NCBI GenBank assembly: GCA_947628385.1
Contig: CANQZS010000023.1
Location: 1 to 13,126 of the forward strand
Length of the DNA: 13,126 nt
Reading direction: 5' to 3'
From: an uncultured Clostridia bacterium
GTDB lineage: Bacteria; Bacillota; Clostridia; Oscillospirales; Ruminococcaceae
A program made the position numbers and the translations under genes. This document shows positions 1 to 6,976 of this stretch, piece by piece. The notes beneath the pieces were generated by a model. That model was not told where the DNA came from. It searched no databases and worked only from the letters and a program-made list of their open reading frames with translations. Position 1 is the stretch's first letter; each line of letters starts with the position of its first letter.

Positions 1-188
1 TACATTCCCGTTTCAAATGATACCCTTGTACGTGTGGAAGCTTTCTGGAATATCATTCCCAGAGATTTTCCCTGAAGCAAAGGGTGGGGTATATTGTGTT
101 TCAACTCGTACTTGAGCTGATCCGCAAGGTTAAGTATATCCACGATCTCCTCCTTGGAAAGATCGAGCATTTTAAGAAGATGTTTCAT
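1..188 (-). CDS. argF: Ornithine carbamoyltransferase, N-terminal part (cut by window edge)
   Basis: The reverse strand from an ATG at 188 reads 62 codons to the window edge without a stop. The product starts MKHLLKMLDLSKEEIVDILN and contains STRTRVSFE at residues 51-59, the carbamoyl-phosphate binding signature (STRTR) of transcarbamoylases. The start MKHLLKMLDL and the FQKASTRTR context fit ornithine rather than aspartate transcarbamoylase. The enzyme joins carbamoyl phosphate to ornithine to give citrulline in the cytoplasm. A GAAAGG ribosome binding site lies 12 bases before the ATG. The gene is 23 bases behind the alpha/beta hydrolase and is the last visible member of the argC-J-B-D-F series, which supports argF over a catabolic enzyme. 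The ornithine-binding C-terminal domain lies outside the window, so integrity cannot be judged. Confidence 0.88.
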   Translation of the reverse strand, partial: MKHLLKMLDLSKEEIVDILNLADQLKYELKHNIPHPLLQGKSLGMIFQKASTRTRVSFETGM

Positions 189-211
189 GATATATCAATT
201 CCTTTCAATTA

Positions 212-940
212 TCAGTATATCTTTTCCATAAATTCTTTTATGGTCTTGTTAAGTCTCGGAGCAAATTTATACGGTATATTATGACCCGCTCCGTCCCACA
301 TATCATATGCGCAGCGCGGATTTTTCTGTGAAAGCATACGCGTTGACTTTCTTATGCTTACCGAGTCTTTCATTCCGCATACCGCAAGCATAGGCTTGTC
401 TACCTCTGAATACTGAGGATATTTTTCAAGAACGATGCCGTTATCCACCGCCGCAAGAATCGATTTCATGCTGACGCTTTTGCAGAATTCCCTATGCTCT
501 TGACGTTCCTCCTTGCTAAGACCTACCGAAAGTCCCAGAGAGCCGGTGCGCATATTCTTTTCATTGTCGGACTGGAGCTTCATAAGCTTTTCTATTTCGG
601 CATTATCCTTTAAAAGCCACGGACTTATCATGACCGCGCCGGTAAAAAGCTCCGTATGATCGCATATAAGCGGCAGGCAAAGCTGCGCTCCCAGCGAAAA
701 TCCGATAATAGTCACCGGTCTGCCGAAGCTCTCCGCAAGCTCGGCAAGCTCCTTTTCCGCAAGCTCTGCGGAAAAAACATCGTTGCTGTTCCTGCCGAAT
801 CCCGGCAGATGCGGAACTACCACCTGATATTCCTTTGCAAAATAAGCCGCCTGTTTATTGAAGCAATGAACAAAATTCATTCCATGCAGAAACATTATTA
901 TCCTGTCGCTGTTTTCGCCGTATTTCTCATAGTACATCAT
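212..940 (-). CDS. Alpha/beta hydrolase
   Basis: This 242-residue protein has the standard order of an alpha/beta hydrolase fold. An oxyanion-side strand FLHGMN is at 17-22, the nucleophile elbow GFSLG at 80-84 puts the catalytic serine at 82, the likely acid is Asp192 in CGMKDS, and the likely base is His220 in GAGHN. There is no signal peptide or membrane segment, so it is probably cytoplasmic. The start overlaps the argD stop as ATGA, and a GGGAGGG site lies 7 bases upstream, so translation is probably coupled to argD. The substrate cannot be read from the sequence. Its place between argD and argF suggests co-expression with arginine synthesis but not a role in it. Either of two adjacent ATG codons could be the start; spacing favours the first. 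Confidence 0.8.
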   Translation of the reverse strand: MMYYEKYGENSDRIIMFLHGMNFVHCFNKQAAYFAKEYQVVVPHLPGFGRNSNDVFSAELAEKELAELAESFGRPVTIIGFSLGAQLCLPLICDHTELFTGAVMISPWLLKDNAEIEKLMKLQSDNEKNMRTGSLGLSVGLSKEERQEHREFCKSVSMKSILAAVDNGIVLEKYPQYSEVDKPMLAVCGMKDSVSIRKSTRMLSQKNPRCAYDMWDGAGHNIPYKFAPRLNKTIKEFMEKIY

Positions 941-2106
941 TGCAAAGCCCTCCCTATTATCTCGATCCCCTTGTCGATCTCGTCGTATGTAATATTAAGC
1001 GGCGGGAGCAGCCTGAGCTTTACCTTTGCCGTAAGCGTTAGCAGTCCCATATCAAGGCACGCCTTGCAAACGTCCGCAGCTTTTTTTGTTTTCAGCCTGA
1101 TCCCTATCATAAGACCCATTCCGTCAATGCCGTCTACCTCGGGGATCTCTGCAAGCTTTTTGCGGAAATATTCCCCTTTTGCTTTTATCTCATCAAGGAA
1201 TTTCCTTGACGACACCTTGTTTACCACTGCCAGACCTCCCGCGCAGGCAAGAGGGTTGCCTCCGAACGTGGAACCGTGAGTTCCCGCCGTAAGAACGTTC
1301 CCGCATTTCTCGTCCGCAAGGCATATGCCCACCGGCACGCCGCCCGCAACGCCCTTTGCAAGAGTTGTGATGTCCGGCTTTACGCCGTAAAGCTTTGACG
1401 TGAGGAATTCTCCCGTTCTGCCCGCGCCCGTCTGGACTTCATCGGCGATCGTGAGAATATCCTTTTCTGCGCAGATCCTGAAAATTTCGTCCACAAATTC
1501 TTTTTCAAGGGGCATAACGCCGCCCTCGCCTTGAATGAACTCGAACATTATCCCGCAGACGGAATCATCGGCTTTATTCCGCAGATCCTCGATATTGTTT
1601 GCTTCAACATTTATAAATCCCTCAAGGAACGGGAAAAAGTAGTTATGGAAAACGTCCTGACCGGTAGCCGAAAGAGTCGCCAGAGTTCTGCCGTGAAAGC
1701 TGTTCACAAGAGTGATGATATTGTAACGCTTTGAGTCCTTTCCGTACTTATCAAAGGAATATTTTCTTGCAAGCTTTATTGCGCACTCGTTAGCTTCCGC
1801 GCCGCTGTTGCCGAAAAACATTTTTTCATAGCCGGTGACTTCCGAGAGCTTAGCGGCAAAGTCCGCTTGGACCTTTGTATAATAATAGTTTGACGTGTGC
1901 TGTAAGGATCTTGCCTGCTTGCATACCGCTTCCGCCCAGTCCTCGTCGCAGTATCCGAGGGAATTCACGCCTATACCGCTGCCGAAGTCGATATATTCCT
2001 TTCCGTTTTCGTCAATAGCGGTACGGTTCCCGCCGCTTTCCAGCACAACGGGGTAACGCCCGTACGTTCCCATAAGATGGCTGTTAAATTTTTCTATCGT
2101 ACTCAT
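937..2106 (-). CDS. argD: Acetylornithine aminotransferase (class III PLP enzyme)
   Basis: The 389-residue product is a class III (ornithine/acetylornithine) aminotransferase. It shows the FGNSGAEANE phosphate-binding region at 98-107, NSFHGRT at 135-141, the Asp222 of ADEVQTGAGRTG that contacts the pyridine nitrogen, and the Schiff-base lysine K251 in TLAKGVAGG. The length is normal for the family. It converts N-acetylglutamate semialdehyde to N-acetylornithine with glutamate as amino donor. The start is the ATG at 2106, with AAAAGGG 9 bases upstream; an upstream in-frame TTG at 2115 is less likely. The gene follows a MNT/HEPN pair after a 69-base gap that holds a heptamer array, and its end overlaps the next hydrolase by four bases. 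The arginine context favours argD over ornithine or 4-aminobutyrate aminotransferases. Confidence 0.95.
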   Translation of the reverse strand: MSTIEKFNSHLMGTYGRYPVVLESGGNRTAIDENGKEYIDFGSGIGVNSLGYCDEDWAEAVCKQARSLQHTSNYYYTKVQADFAAKLSEVTGYEKMFFGNSGAEANECAIKLARKYSFDKYGKDSKRYNIITLVNSFHGRTLATLSATGQDVFHNYFFPFLEGFINVEANNIEDLRNKADDSVCGIMFEFIQGEGGVMPLEKEFVDEIFRICAEKDILTIADEVQTGAGRTGEFLTSKLYGVKPDITTLAKGVAGGVPVGICLADEKCGNVLTAGTHGSTFGGNPLACAGGLAVVNKVSSRKFLDEIKAKGEYFRKKLAEIPEVDGIDGMGLMIGIRLKTKKAADVCKACLDMGLLTLTAKVKLRLLPPLNITYDEIDKGIEIIGRALQ

Positions 2107-2126
2107 AATAACCAACCCTTTTCTTT

Positions 2127-2154
2127 AATTCGTAATTTGTAATTATAAATTTAC
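2127..2154. repeat. Heptanucleotide-period tandem repeat, 4 units
   Basis: On the plus strand the sequence reads as AATTCGT, AATTTGT, AATTATA, AATTTAC, four seven-base units that all begin AATT. It lies in the gap between the HEPN gene stop and the argD start, just before the argD ribosome binding site. Its units resemble those of the longer array at 2858-2920. Seven-base short tandem repeats between genes are known from cyanobacteria and other bacteria. Being low-complexity and AT-rich, the match could in part be chance. Confidence 0.5.
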
Positions 2155-2175
2155 CTGCACTACGACTTTGATTTA

Positions 2176-2535
2176 TTATTGCTTATTCTGTAATTTTATA
2201 AGATAATCTTTAAGAACAGGAATATCTTCAACAGAAGTGTTCCAAGTCATATCATAGTCAATAGAGCCATAATGATGTGCAAAAACATCACGCATTCCTG
2301 CAATAGCTTTCCACGCCATTCCATTATATTCTGATTTAAAATCTTCCGAAAGGCTCTTGACCAATTCACCGATCTGCAAGATCGGCATCGTTATGGAATT
2401 GCGATATATGAATCCGTTATCCTTGCTGAAAAATAATTCTTTATCATTGTTAAAAGCTTCATGCGTTTTGTTTATCTCATCACAGTACCTGATTATCTTT
2501 CCGACAATGAGTTCATCTCTTTTTTTATCTTTCAT
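2176..2535 (-). CDS. hepT: HEPN-domain toxin-like ribonuclease, HepT (DUF86) type
   Basis: This 119-residue, mostly helical protein carries R82-x4-H87-x-Y89 (RDVFAHHY), the RX4HXY signature of HepT-type HEPN proteins. In characterised MntA-HepT systems HepT is the RNase toxin, the Arg and His are catalytic, and the Tyr is the residue AMPylated by the partner. The gene starts 11 bases inside the upstream MNT gene, and GGAGGG lies 11 bases before its ATG, so the two are translationally coupled in the usual MNT-then-HEPN order. All key residues are present, so it looks intact. It sits in the arginine operon between a lipase-like gene and argD, so its expression may follow arginine regulation. 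An alternative is a HEPN/MNT pair with another role, such as defence against phage. Confidence 0.85.
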   Translation of the reverse strand: MKDKKRDELIVGKIIRYCDEINKTHEAFNNDKELFFSKDNGFIYRNSITMPILQIGELVKSLSEDFKSEYNGMAWKAIAGMRDVFAHHYGSIDYDMTWNTSVEDIPVLKDYLIKLQNKQ

Positions 2536-2821
2536 ACAGTAAAATTCCCTCCTGCATGGCAGTCCTGATAATATTTTCGTCCGAAGATGTATCGGTTATA
2601 ACATCAACATGACGTTTCAGCACGCTTTCCAATTCACTGATAAAAGATATATATTGGATCAGATTCCGTAAATTGCCTTTTGAGATCAAAAAGTCGTAAT
2701 CGCTGTTTTCGTCTGCGTCTCCTCTTGCCATAGAGCCAAAAAGGAAAACACGTTCAACTCCATATTTCCGAACTATCGGAAGTATCATATCTTTTATGGT
2801 CATAGCATTTGCCGTACTCAT
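2525..2821 (-). CDS. mntA: MNT-domain nucleotidyltransferase antitoxin, MntA type
   Basis: The 98-residue product is a minimal nucleotidyltransferase. It has G29-S30, ten residues, then D41-x-D43 (FGSMARG...DYDF), with a probable third acidic residue D73 in HVDVI, so the catalytic set is complete. In known MntA-HepT pairs this enzyme AMPylates the HEPN partner and silences it. The chosen start is the ATG at 2821, which has GGAAAGG upstream. A longer reading from 2854 lacks such a site. A further internal ATG, codon 7, matches the usual start of the family better (MTIKD...ILPI..KYG), so the first six residues may be an added leader. The gene overlaps the HEPN gene by 11 bases. Confidence 0.87.
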   Translation of the reverse strand: MSTANAMTIKDMILPIVRKYGVERVFLFGSMARGDADENSDYDFLISKGNLRNLIQYISFISELESVLKRHVDVITDTSSDENIIRTAMQEGILLYER

Positions 2822-2857
2822 AAAAATTTTCCTTTCCAAGCCTGCTCTCAGCACTTT

Positions 2858-2920
2858 AATTACGCATTACGAATTATGCATTACGCATTATCTCAACTCT
2901 CAACTCTTAACACTCAACAC
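2858..2920. repeat. Heptanucleotide-period tandem repeat, 9 units of two types
   Basis: The plus strand reads as nine successive seven-base units: AATTACG, CATTACG, AATTATG, CATTACG, CATTATC, TCAACTC, TCAACTC, TTAACAC, TCAACAC. The first five share an NATTAYS-like form and the last four a TCAACTC-like form, in one uninterrupted register. The array fills almost the whole gap between the lipase-like stop and the MNT start. Its second type recurs at 6944-6976 and its first type resembles 2127-2154. The period is visible directly; function and origin are unknown. Confidence 0.7.
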
Positions 2921-2922
2921 TA

Positions 2923-4380
2923 TCAATAGCCCATTTCCTTAAGCTCGGCAACAATTTTAACGTATTCCTCGCGGGGATCAAAGCCCGCATAATCCTCACG
3001 CTTCAGGTCGATAGTGTCGCCGTGGGAGATCCCTCTTATGCGCTTGGTCTCAAAGGTGCCGCGGAAATTTCCCCACTTTGCGGACTCCACCGTAACAAGT
3101 CCGTCGTTCGCACCGTATTTTCTCAGCAGAAGATTTGTAAATCCGAGCAGATTGAAGCTGAACGGATATTTCATTACCGAAGCATAGCTCTGATAATATA
3201 CCTTGTCGGAATCCGGCACCTCAGCGTTAAATCCCTCAGTGTACCTGCAGCTAAGCTGGTGCGCTAAGGTGTAAAAATCCGGAGTGTTGTCCCCAAAGCT
3301 CCTGAAACGCTTATCCATAAAGTCGGAAACCTTCCTGTAAAAGCTGTCAGGAAGCCTTTCCGCTTCATCGGAGACCTGTGAACCCCTGTGCGGAGTCCCC
3401 ACCGTGGTCAGAGTAGCCACGCTGTCCGCCATGCCGAGCTTTGTGATTGCATAGCGTGAGTCAAGACCGCCCTTTGAATGGGCGATTATGTTCACCTTTT
3501 CGCAGCCCGTTTCAGCCTTTATTTCAAGGATCTTATTCTTTATCAGCTCGGAATTCGTAGCGATCGTGGCGCAAGCCTCCTGATGCCCGTAATAGATCTT
3601 CGCGCCGTTTTTGATAAGCTCTTTCGGGATACGTCCCCAGTAGTTGAAATATTTCCAGTCACGGAAGCCCATTCCATGAACAAGAAGTACAGGATATTTC
3701 GTGGCGCATATCTGCGATTCCACCCGCTGACTGTCACAGGCTGCACGGGTAGTCTCGTAATCGTATTCCGCATTTGCGGAACGGTACAGCCCTATCAGCG
3801 CAAATATCCCCACTATAGGTATTGGCAGCAGGAAAAACGCAAGCACGCGCTTTACGATCCCCAATCGTCTGCATAAAACCATTATGCGGATAATTCCGTT
3901 AAAGCCGTAACCAAAAATTATCAGCCCCGCGATCACCGCGTCGGGTATCCAATAGCTCTTGGGAAGTCCCCAGAAATCATTTACTATCGCAGCTATGTAG
4001 AATATCGTCTGGAACACAAGGGAGATCGCCGTATATTTCAGCAGATATTTCCCGCCGTACATTGCTCTTATCCGGATATTCACCGAAGACTTGTCAAATT
4101 TTGTCTTGTATGGCTTTACCGCAAGCCTTATCAGCCAATAAAGAGCAAACAGCACAAAGGGCGCGGCGTTTAATATCAGCATTACATACCCGAAAAATAC
4201 AGACCCGAAAATTTCGATCTCCTCAAAGCTTTCCGGCAGCAGACATATCCTGACAAAAAGATATATATGCGGAATTATAGTTATCCCGATAAATTTCCCC
4301 ACACTGCCTGCAAGGGAAAGCTTTCCCGTAAGATCAAGTATTACAAGCACTATAAATATAAGCGATATAAATACTAACAT
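2923..4380 (-). CDS. Membrane-anchored lipase-like alpha/beta hydrolase
   Basis: The 485-residue protein has two parts. Residues 1-200 hold about six hydrophobic segments (roughly 1-17, 27-48, 58-88, 115-133, 146-170, 176-199). From residue 229 it is a bacterial lipase-like hydrolase: YPVLLVHGMG at 229-238 is the oxyanion strand, AHSKGG at 300-305 gives nucleophile Ser302, NDGLV at 425-429 gives Asp426, and His453 lies in ISHGDTID. The order and the NDGLV motif fit family I lipases and PGAP1-like enzymes. The substrate may be a lipid ester but is not shown. The start ATG has AAAAAGGGG 8 bases upstream. It begins 21 bases after argB, so it should be cotranscribed. Why a membrane lipase would sit in an arginine operon is unclear. 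Confidence 0.78.
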   Translation of the reverse strand: MLVFISLIFIVLVILDLTGKLSLAGSVGKFIGITIIPHIYLFVRICLLPESFEEIEIFGSVFFGYVMLILNAAPFVLFALYWLIRLAVKPYKTKFDKSSVNIRIRAMYGGKYLLKYTAISLVFQTIFYIAAIVNDFWGLPKSYWIPDAVIAGLIIFGYGFNGIIRIMVLCRRLGIVKRVLAFFLLPIPIVGIFALIGLYRSANAEYDYETTRAACDSQRVESQICATKYPVLLVHGMGFRDWKYFNYWGRIPKELIKNGAKIYYGHQEACATIATNSELIKNKILEIKAETGCEKVNIIAHSKGGLDSRYAITKLGMADSVATLTTVGTPHRGSQVSDEAERLPDSFYRKVSDFMDKRFRSFGDNTPDFYTLAHQLSCRYTEGFNAEVPDSDKVYYQSYASVMKYPFSFNLLGFTNLLLRKYGANDGLVTVESAKWGNFRGTFETKRIRGISHGDTIDLKREDYAGFDPREEYVKIVAELKEMGY

Positions 4381-4401
4381 TCCCCTTGCCCCTTTTTGTC
4401 T

Positions 4402-5268
4402 TTAAATGAATTGCGTGCCTATGCCCTCGTTTGAAAGCAGCTCAATAAGTATTGAATGAGGAACTCTTCCGTCAATGATACAGGTCTTTTTAACGCCTCG
4501 TCTGACAGCTTCTACGCAGCAGTCTATCTTAGGGATCATTCCGCCGGAAATTATTCCCTGACGCTTCATGAACGGAACTTCACTGACCTGAACGGTATTT
4601 ATAAGCGTTCCGTCATCGTCCTTATCTTTAAGAAGTCCCACAATATCAGTCATAAGAATAAGATTTTCCGCGCGGAGCTCTGCTGCTATCCTTGCCGCCG
4701 CAGTATCGGCGTTTATGTTGTAGGTCTGACCGTTCTCATCGCAAGCCACCGTTGCTATAACGGGAACATATCCTCTGTCCAGAGCGTCCGTTATAGGCGT
4801 TGTATTAACGTTCTCGATCTCTCCCACAAAGCCGAGGTCGGGATCGCTCTGCATTTTTGAAGCGGTTATCATCTGACCGTCGATCCCGCACATTCCCAGA
4901 GCCTTGCCCTTATGCCTTGTAAGATGTGAAACAAGCTCCTTGTTGACCTTTCCGGCAAGGACCATTTTAACGATGTCAACGGTAGCCTCATCGGTGTAGC
5001 GCAGACCGTTAATGAATCTGCTTTCAATGCCCACTCTTTTAAGCATTTCGTTGATCTCGGGACCGCCGCCGTGAACGAGCACTACTTTTACTCCTACCAA
5101 GGAAAGCAGGACAATATCGCTCATAACGGCATTTTTAAGCTCCTCGTTGGTCATAGCATTGCCGCCGTATTTTACAACTACTATCTTGCCGTTGTATCTT
5201 TGTATGTACGGAAGCGCGTCTATAAGAATTTTAGAACGTATTTCATTTGAAATTTTTATTTCACTCAC
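4402..5268 (-). CDS. argB: Acetylglutamate kinase, arginine-sensitive type
   Basis: The 288-residue protein is an amino-acid kinase family member. It has VVKYGGNAM at 31-39 (ATP-binding lysine K33) and the glycine-rich HGGGPE at 66-71. It phosphorylates N-acetylglutamate, the second step of arginine synthesis. The N-terminal helix before the kinase core (ALPYIQRYNGK) and the C-terminal EGIGTQFI match the features of arginine-inhibited kinases. This fits the presence of argJ, because in acetyl-recycling pathways the kinase is the feedback point; inhibition itself is inferred. The start is a GTG at 5268 with AGAGG about 11 bases upstream; no in-frame ATG fits the conserved N-terminus. It lies between argJ (136-base gap) and the lipase-like gene. 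Confidence 0.95.
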   Translation of the reverse strand: MSEIKISNEIRSKILIDALPYIQRYNGKIVVVKYGGNAMTNEELKNAVMSDIVLLSLVGVKVVLVHGGGPEINEMLKRVGIESRFINGLRYTDEATVDIVKMVLAGKVNKELVSHLTRHKGKALGMCGIDGQMITASKMQSDPDLGFVGEIENVNTTPITDALDRGYVPVIATVACDENGQTYNINADTAAARIAAELRAENLILMTDIVGLLKDKDDDGTLINTVQVSEVPFMKRQGIISGGMIPKIDCCVEAVRRGVKKTCIIDGRVPHSILIELLSNEGIGTQFI

Positions 5269-5324
5269 TTAATAAAACCTCTTTTGAATTGATTTGAAAT
5301 TCAGGCGTTTGAAGTAACTCGCCC

Positions 5325-5404
5325 ACCCCCTTGAGGGGGTCGAACACACTAACCGTTGAATGTTCTCCAGATTCGGGGGGGACGCGCCTGCAAGCTCAGC
5401 TTGC
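5325..5404 (-). other. Cluster of three small hairpins between argJ and argB
   Basis: In the transcribed direction, right after the argJ stop, GCAAGC/GCTTGC form a stem around TGA (5390-5404). Next, GAACA/TGTTC form a weak 5-bp stem (5342-5365), then ACCCCC/GGGGGT a 6-bp stem with a TCAA loop (5325-5340). None is followed by a T-tract, so none is a standard terminator. A run of seven C (5375-5381 in the complement) could pair instead with the GGGGG of the last hairpin, so two folds compete. This may be an mRNA processing or attenuation region or a worn mobile repeat. The rest of the gap shows no gene. Confidence 0.4.
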
Positions 5405-6673
5405 TTAGCTTCTGTAGTCTCCGTTAATTTTAACATAGTCGTATGTCAGGTCACAGCCCCAAGCCGTGGCGGAAGATCTGCCCATGTTAAGATCAATAAG
5501 GATCTCAATCTCGTCCTCGGAAAGGATCTTTTTCGCCTCTTCCTCTGAGAATCCCACTCCCGAACCGCCTTTGCACATGAGGATCTTTCCTGCTTTCGAT
5601 GCAAAGGAAACGTCCGCCTTGTCAACGTCAAATTCCGCATTTGCATAACCCATTGCGCAGAGAACGCGTCCCCAGTTAGCGTCAGCGCCGAACATGGCAC
5701 ATTTTACAAGAGGTGAATTTATAACGCTCTTTGCAATTGTAATTGCAGTATCAAGATCGGGAGCGGTGGAAACTTCACAGGTAAGAAGCTTTGAAGCACC
5801 CTCGCCGTCCTTGGCGAGCATACGCGTAAGATTCGCCATGACCTGATAAAGAGCGTCTCTGAAAATCGCAAAGCTTTCATTTCCGGAGGAGATCTCAGCA
5901 TTTCCGGCAAGCCCGCTTGCCATGATAACGCAAGTATCGTTTGTGGATCGATCCCCGTCCACGCTGAGACAGTTATATGTAACCTTCACCACTTCGGAAA
6001 GCGCCTTTTGCAGACATTCCGCAGATACGGCGCAGTCGGTGGTAATAAAATTCAGCGTAGTTGCCATATTGGGACAGATCATTCCGCTGCCCTTTGCCAT
6101 GCCGCCAAGGTGACATTCCTTTCCGTCAATAACGAATTTAACTGCGTATTCTTTTTTAACGGTATCAGTAGTCATAATAGCAGTGGCAGCTTTGGAATTT
6201 CCCGTGTAGGAAAGCTTTCCCACGAGCTTTGGCACGGCGTTTTCTATAGGCTCTATAGGGAATATCTGTCCTATAACGCCTGTAGAGCCGATAATTACCT
6301 GCTCCGTGGGAATATTCAGCGCTTTTGCGGTAAGCTCGCACATTTTAACGGCTTTTTCGATACCGTCAGGATTACAGGTGTTTGCGTTTCCGGAATTGAC
6401 GATAACGGCTCTTGCCTTTCCTCCGGAGCTTTCAAGATTGTTTTTAGTAACGATTACCGGCGCGCCCTTTACCTTGTTGCTTGTGTAAACTCCCGCCGCA
6501 TTGCAGACATTATCCGCAAATATCATAGCAATATCATTTTTTGCGCCGCTTGTGAGAGACTCTTCCCAGTCGGGAGATCCCCATTTTTTTATGCCGCAGT
6601 AAACGCCGCTTGCCTTAAAGCCCTTTGCAGCGCAAACACCGCCGTCTATAGTATGAAATTTCTCTTCTATCAT
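5405..6673 (-). CDS. argJ: Bifunctional ornithine acetyltransferase / N-acetylglutamate synthase
   Basis: The 422-residue protein is a full-length ArgJ. It transfers the acetyl group from N-acetylornithine to glutamate, recycling it, and in bifunctional members also makes N-acetylglutamate from acetyl-CoA. ArgJ is made as a precursor that cleaves itself; the site here is A204-T205 in AKGSGMICPNMATTLNF, with Thr205 becoming the nucleophile of the beta chain. The oxyanion motif STGVIG is at 130-135 and the C-terminus TAWGCDLTYDYVKIN is typical. The ATG at 6673 has GGAGGT 10 bases upstream. No argA or argE is in the window, consistent with a cyclic pathway. Whether the enzyme is bifunctional or only recycles cannot be read from the sequence. 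Confidence 0.95.
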   Translation of the reverse strand: MIEEKFHTIDGGVCAAKGFKASGVYCGIKKWGSPDWEESLTSGAKNDIAMIFADNVCNAAGVYTSNKVKGAPVIVTKNNLESSGGKARAVIVNSGNANTCNPDGIEKAVKMCELTAKALNIPTEQVIIGSTGVIGQIFPIEPIENAVPKLVGKLSYTGNSKAATAIMTTDTVKKEYAVKFVIDGKECHLGGMAKGSGMICPNMATTLNFITTDCAVSAECLQKALSEVVKVTYNCLSVDGDRSTNDTCVIMASGLAGNAEISSGNESFAIFRDALYQVMANLTRMLAKDGEGASKLLTCEVSTAPDLDTAITIAKSVINSPLVKCAMFGADANWGRVLCAMGYANAEFDVDKADVSFASKAGKILMCKGGSGVGFSEEEAKKILSEDEIEILIDLNMGRSSATAWGCDLTYDYVKINGDYRS

Positions 6674-6693
6674 AATACAAATTACCTCCGCGA

Positions 6694-6707
6694 AATTCGT
6701 AATTTAT
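6694..6707. repeat. Two heptamer units at the HicB-like stop
   Basis: The plus strand reads AATTCGT then AATTTAT, resembling the first units of the array at 2127-2154. The second unit covers the stop codon of the HicB-like gene and the first lies before the argJ ribosome binding site. With only two units, its assignment to the heptamer family rests on the resemblance and on the larger array at the other side of the same gene. Confidence 0.3.
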
Positions 6708-6913
6708 GCAAAAGCTAACTTACCTTTAGGTTCGGGGATATTCCTGCCGATCTTTTTAGCAGTCTCTATCCATTCATCTATTATAACATGAACATTTTCA
6801 AGGGCTTTCTGCATAGTCTCACCGTCAGCCATACAGCCGGCAAGCTCCGGAACTTCGGCAATATAGCTGTTATCCTCATTGCTCCAATAGATAATGATCT
6901 CGTATTTATACAT
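6704..6913 (-). CDS. Orphan HicB-like antitoxin-family protein
   Basis: The 69-residue product has the compact HicB (UPF0150) pattern: an opening strand YEIIIYWSNEDNSYIAEVPE, then LAGCMADGETMQKALENVHVIIDEW, matching the family's Y.A.vPel.GC...G.T..EAl.n....i. It has only the RNase H-like domain and no added DNA-binding domain. HicB antitoxins normally pair with a HicA mRNA interferase; neither flanking gap can hold a hicA, since 60 bases separate it from argC and 30 from argJ. It is therefore an orphan. AGAGGT lies just before the ATG. It sits between argC and argJ with heptamer repeats on both sides. Function is unknown: a remnant, a trans-acting antitoxin or a regulator are all possible. 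Confidence 0.75.
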   Translation of the reverse strand: MYKYEIIIYWSNEDNSYIAEVPELAGCMADGETMQKALENVHVIIDEWIETAKKIGRNIPEPKGKLAFA

Positions 6914-6943
6914 AGTACCTCTGCACGTTTAAAAAGCCAAAAA

Positions 6944-6976
6944 TCTCAACTCTTAACTCTCAAAACTCAACACTCA
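6944..6976. repeat. Heptanucleotide-period tandem repeat at the argC stop
   Basis: The plus strand reads TCTCAAC, TCTTAAC, TCTCAAA, ACTCAAC, then a partial ACTCA that runs into the argC stop codon. This is the same TCAACTC type seen at 2893-2920, where the array also ends within a few bases of a stop codon. The array fills about half of the gap between argC and the HicB-like gene. Confidence 0.6.

Noticed and set aside
2858..2920. CRISPR array
   Set aside because: The repeats are seven bases long with no spacers, and there are no cas genes.
5325..5340. Hairpin ACCCCC/GGGGGT as an argJ terminator
   Set aside because: No T-tract follows on either strand, and argB directly behind belongs to the same pathway and lacks a promoter of its own.
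6008..6718. Long plus-strand reading frame opposite argJ (236 codons), and similar long frames opposite argC and argH
   Set aside because: They lie antisense to clearly conserved arginine genes, show no recognisable domains, and have no convincing ribosome binding sites.
6914..6973. A hicA partner for the HicB-like gene
   Set aside because: The gap is only 60 bases and half of it is heptamer repeat, too short for a HicA of about 60 residues.
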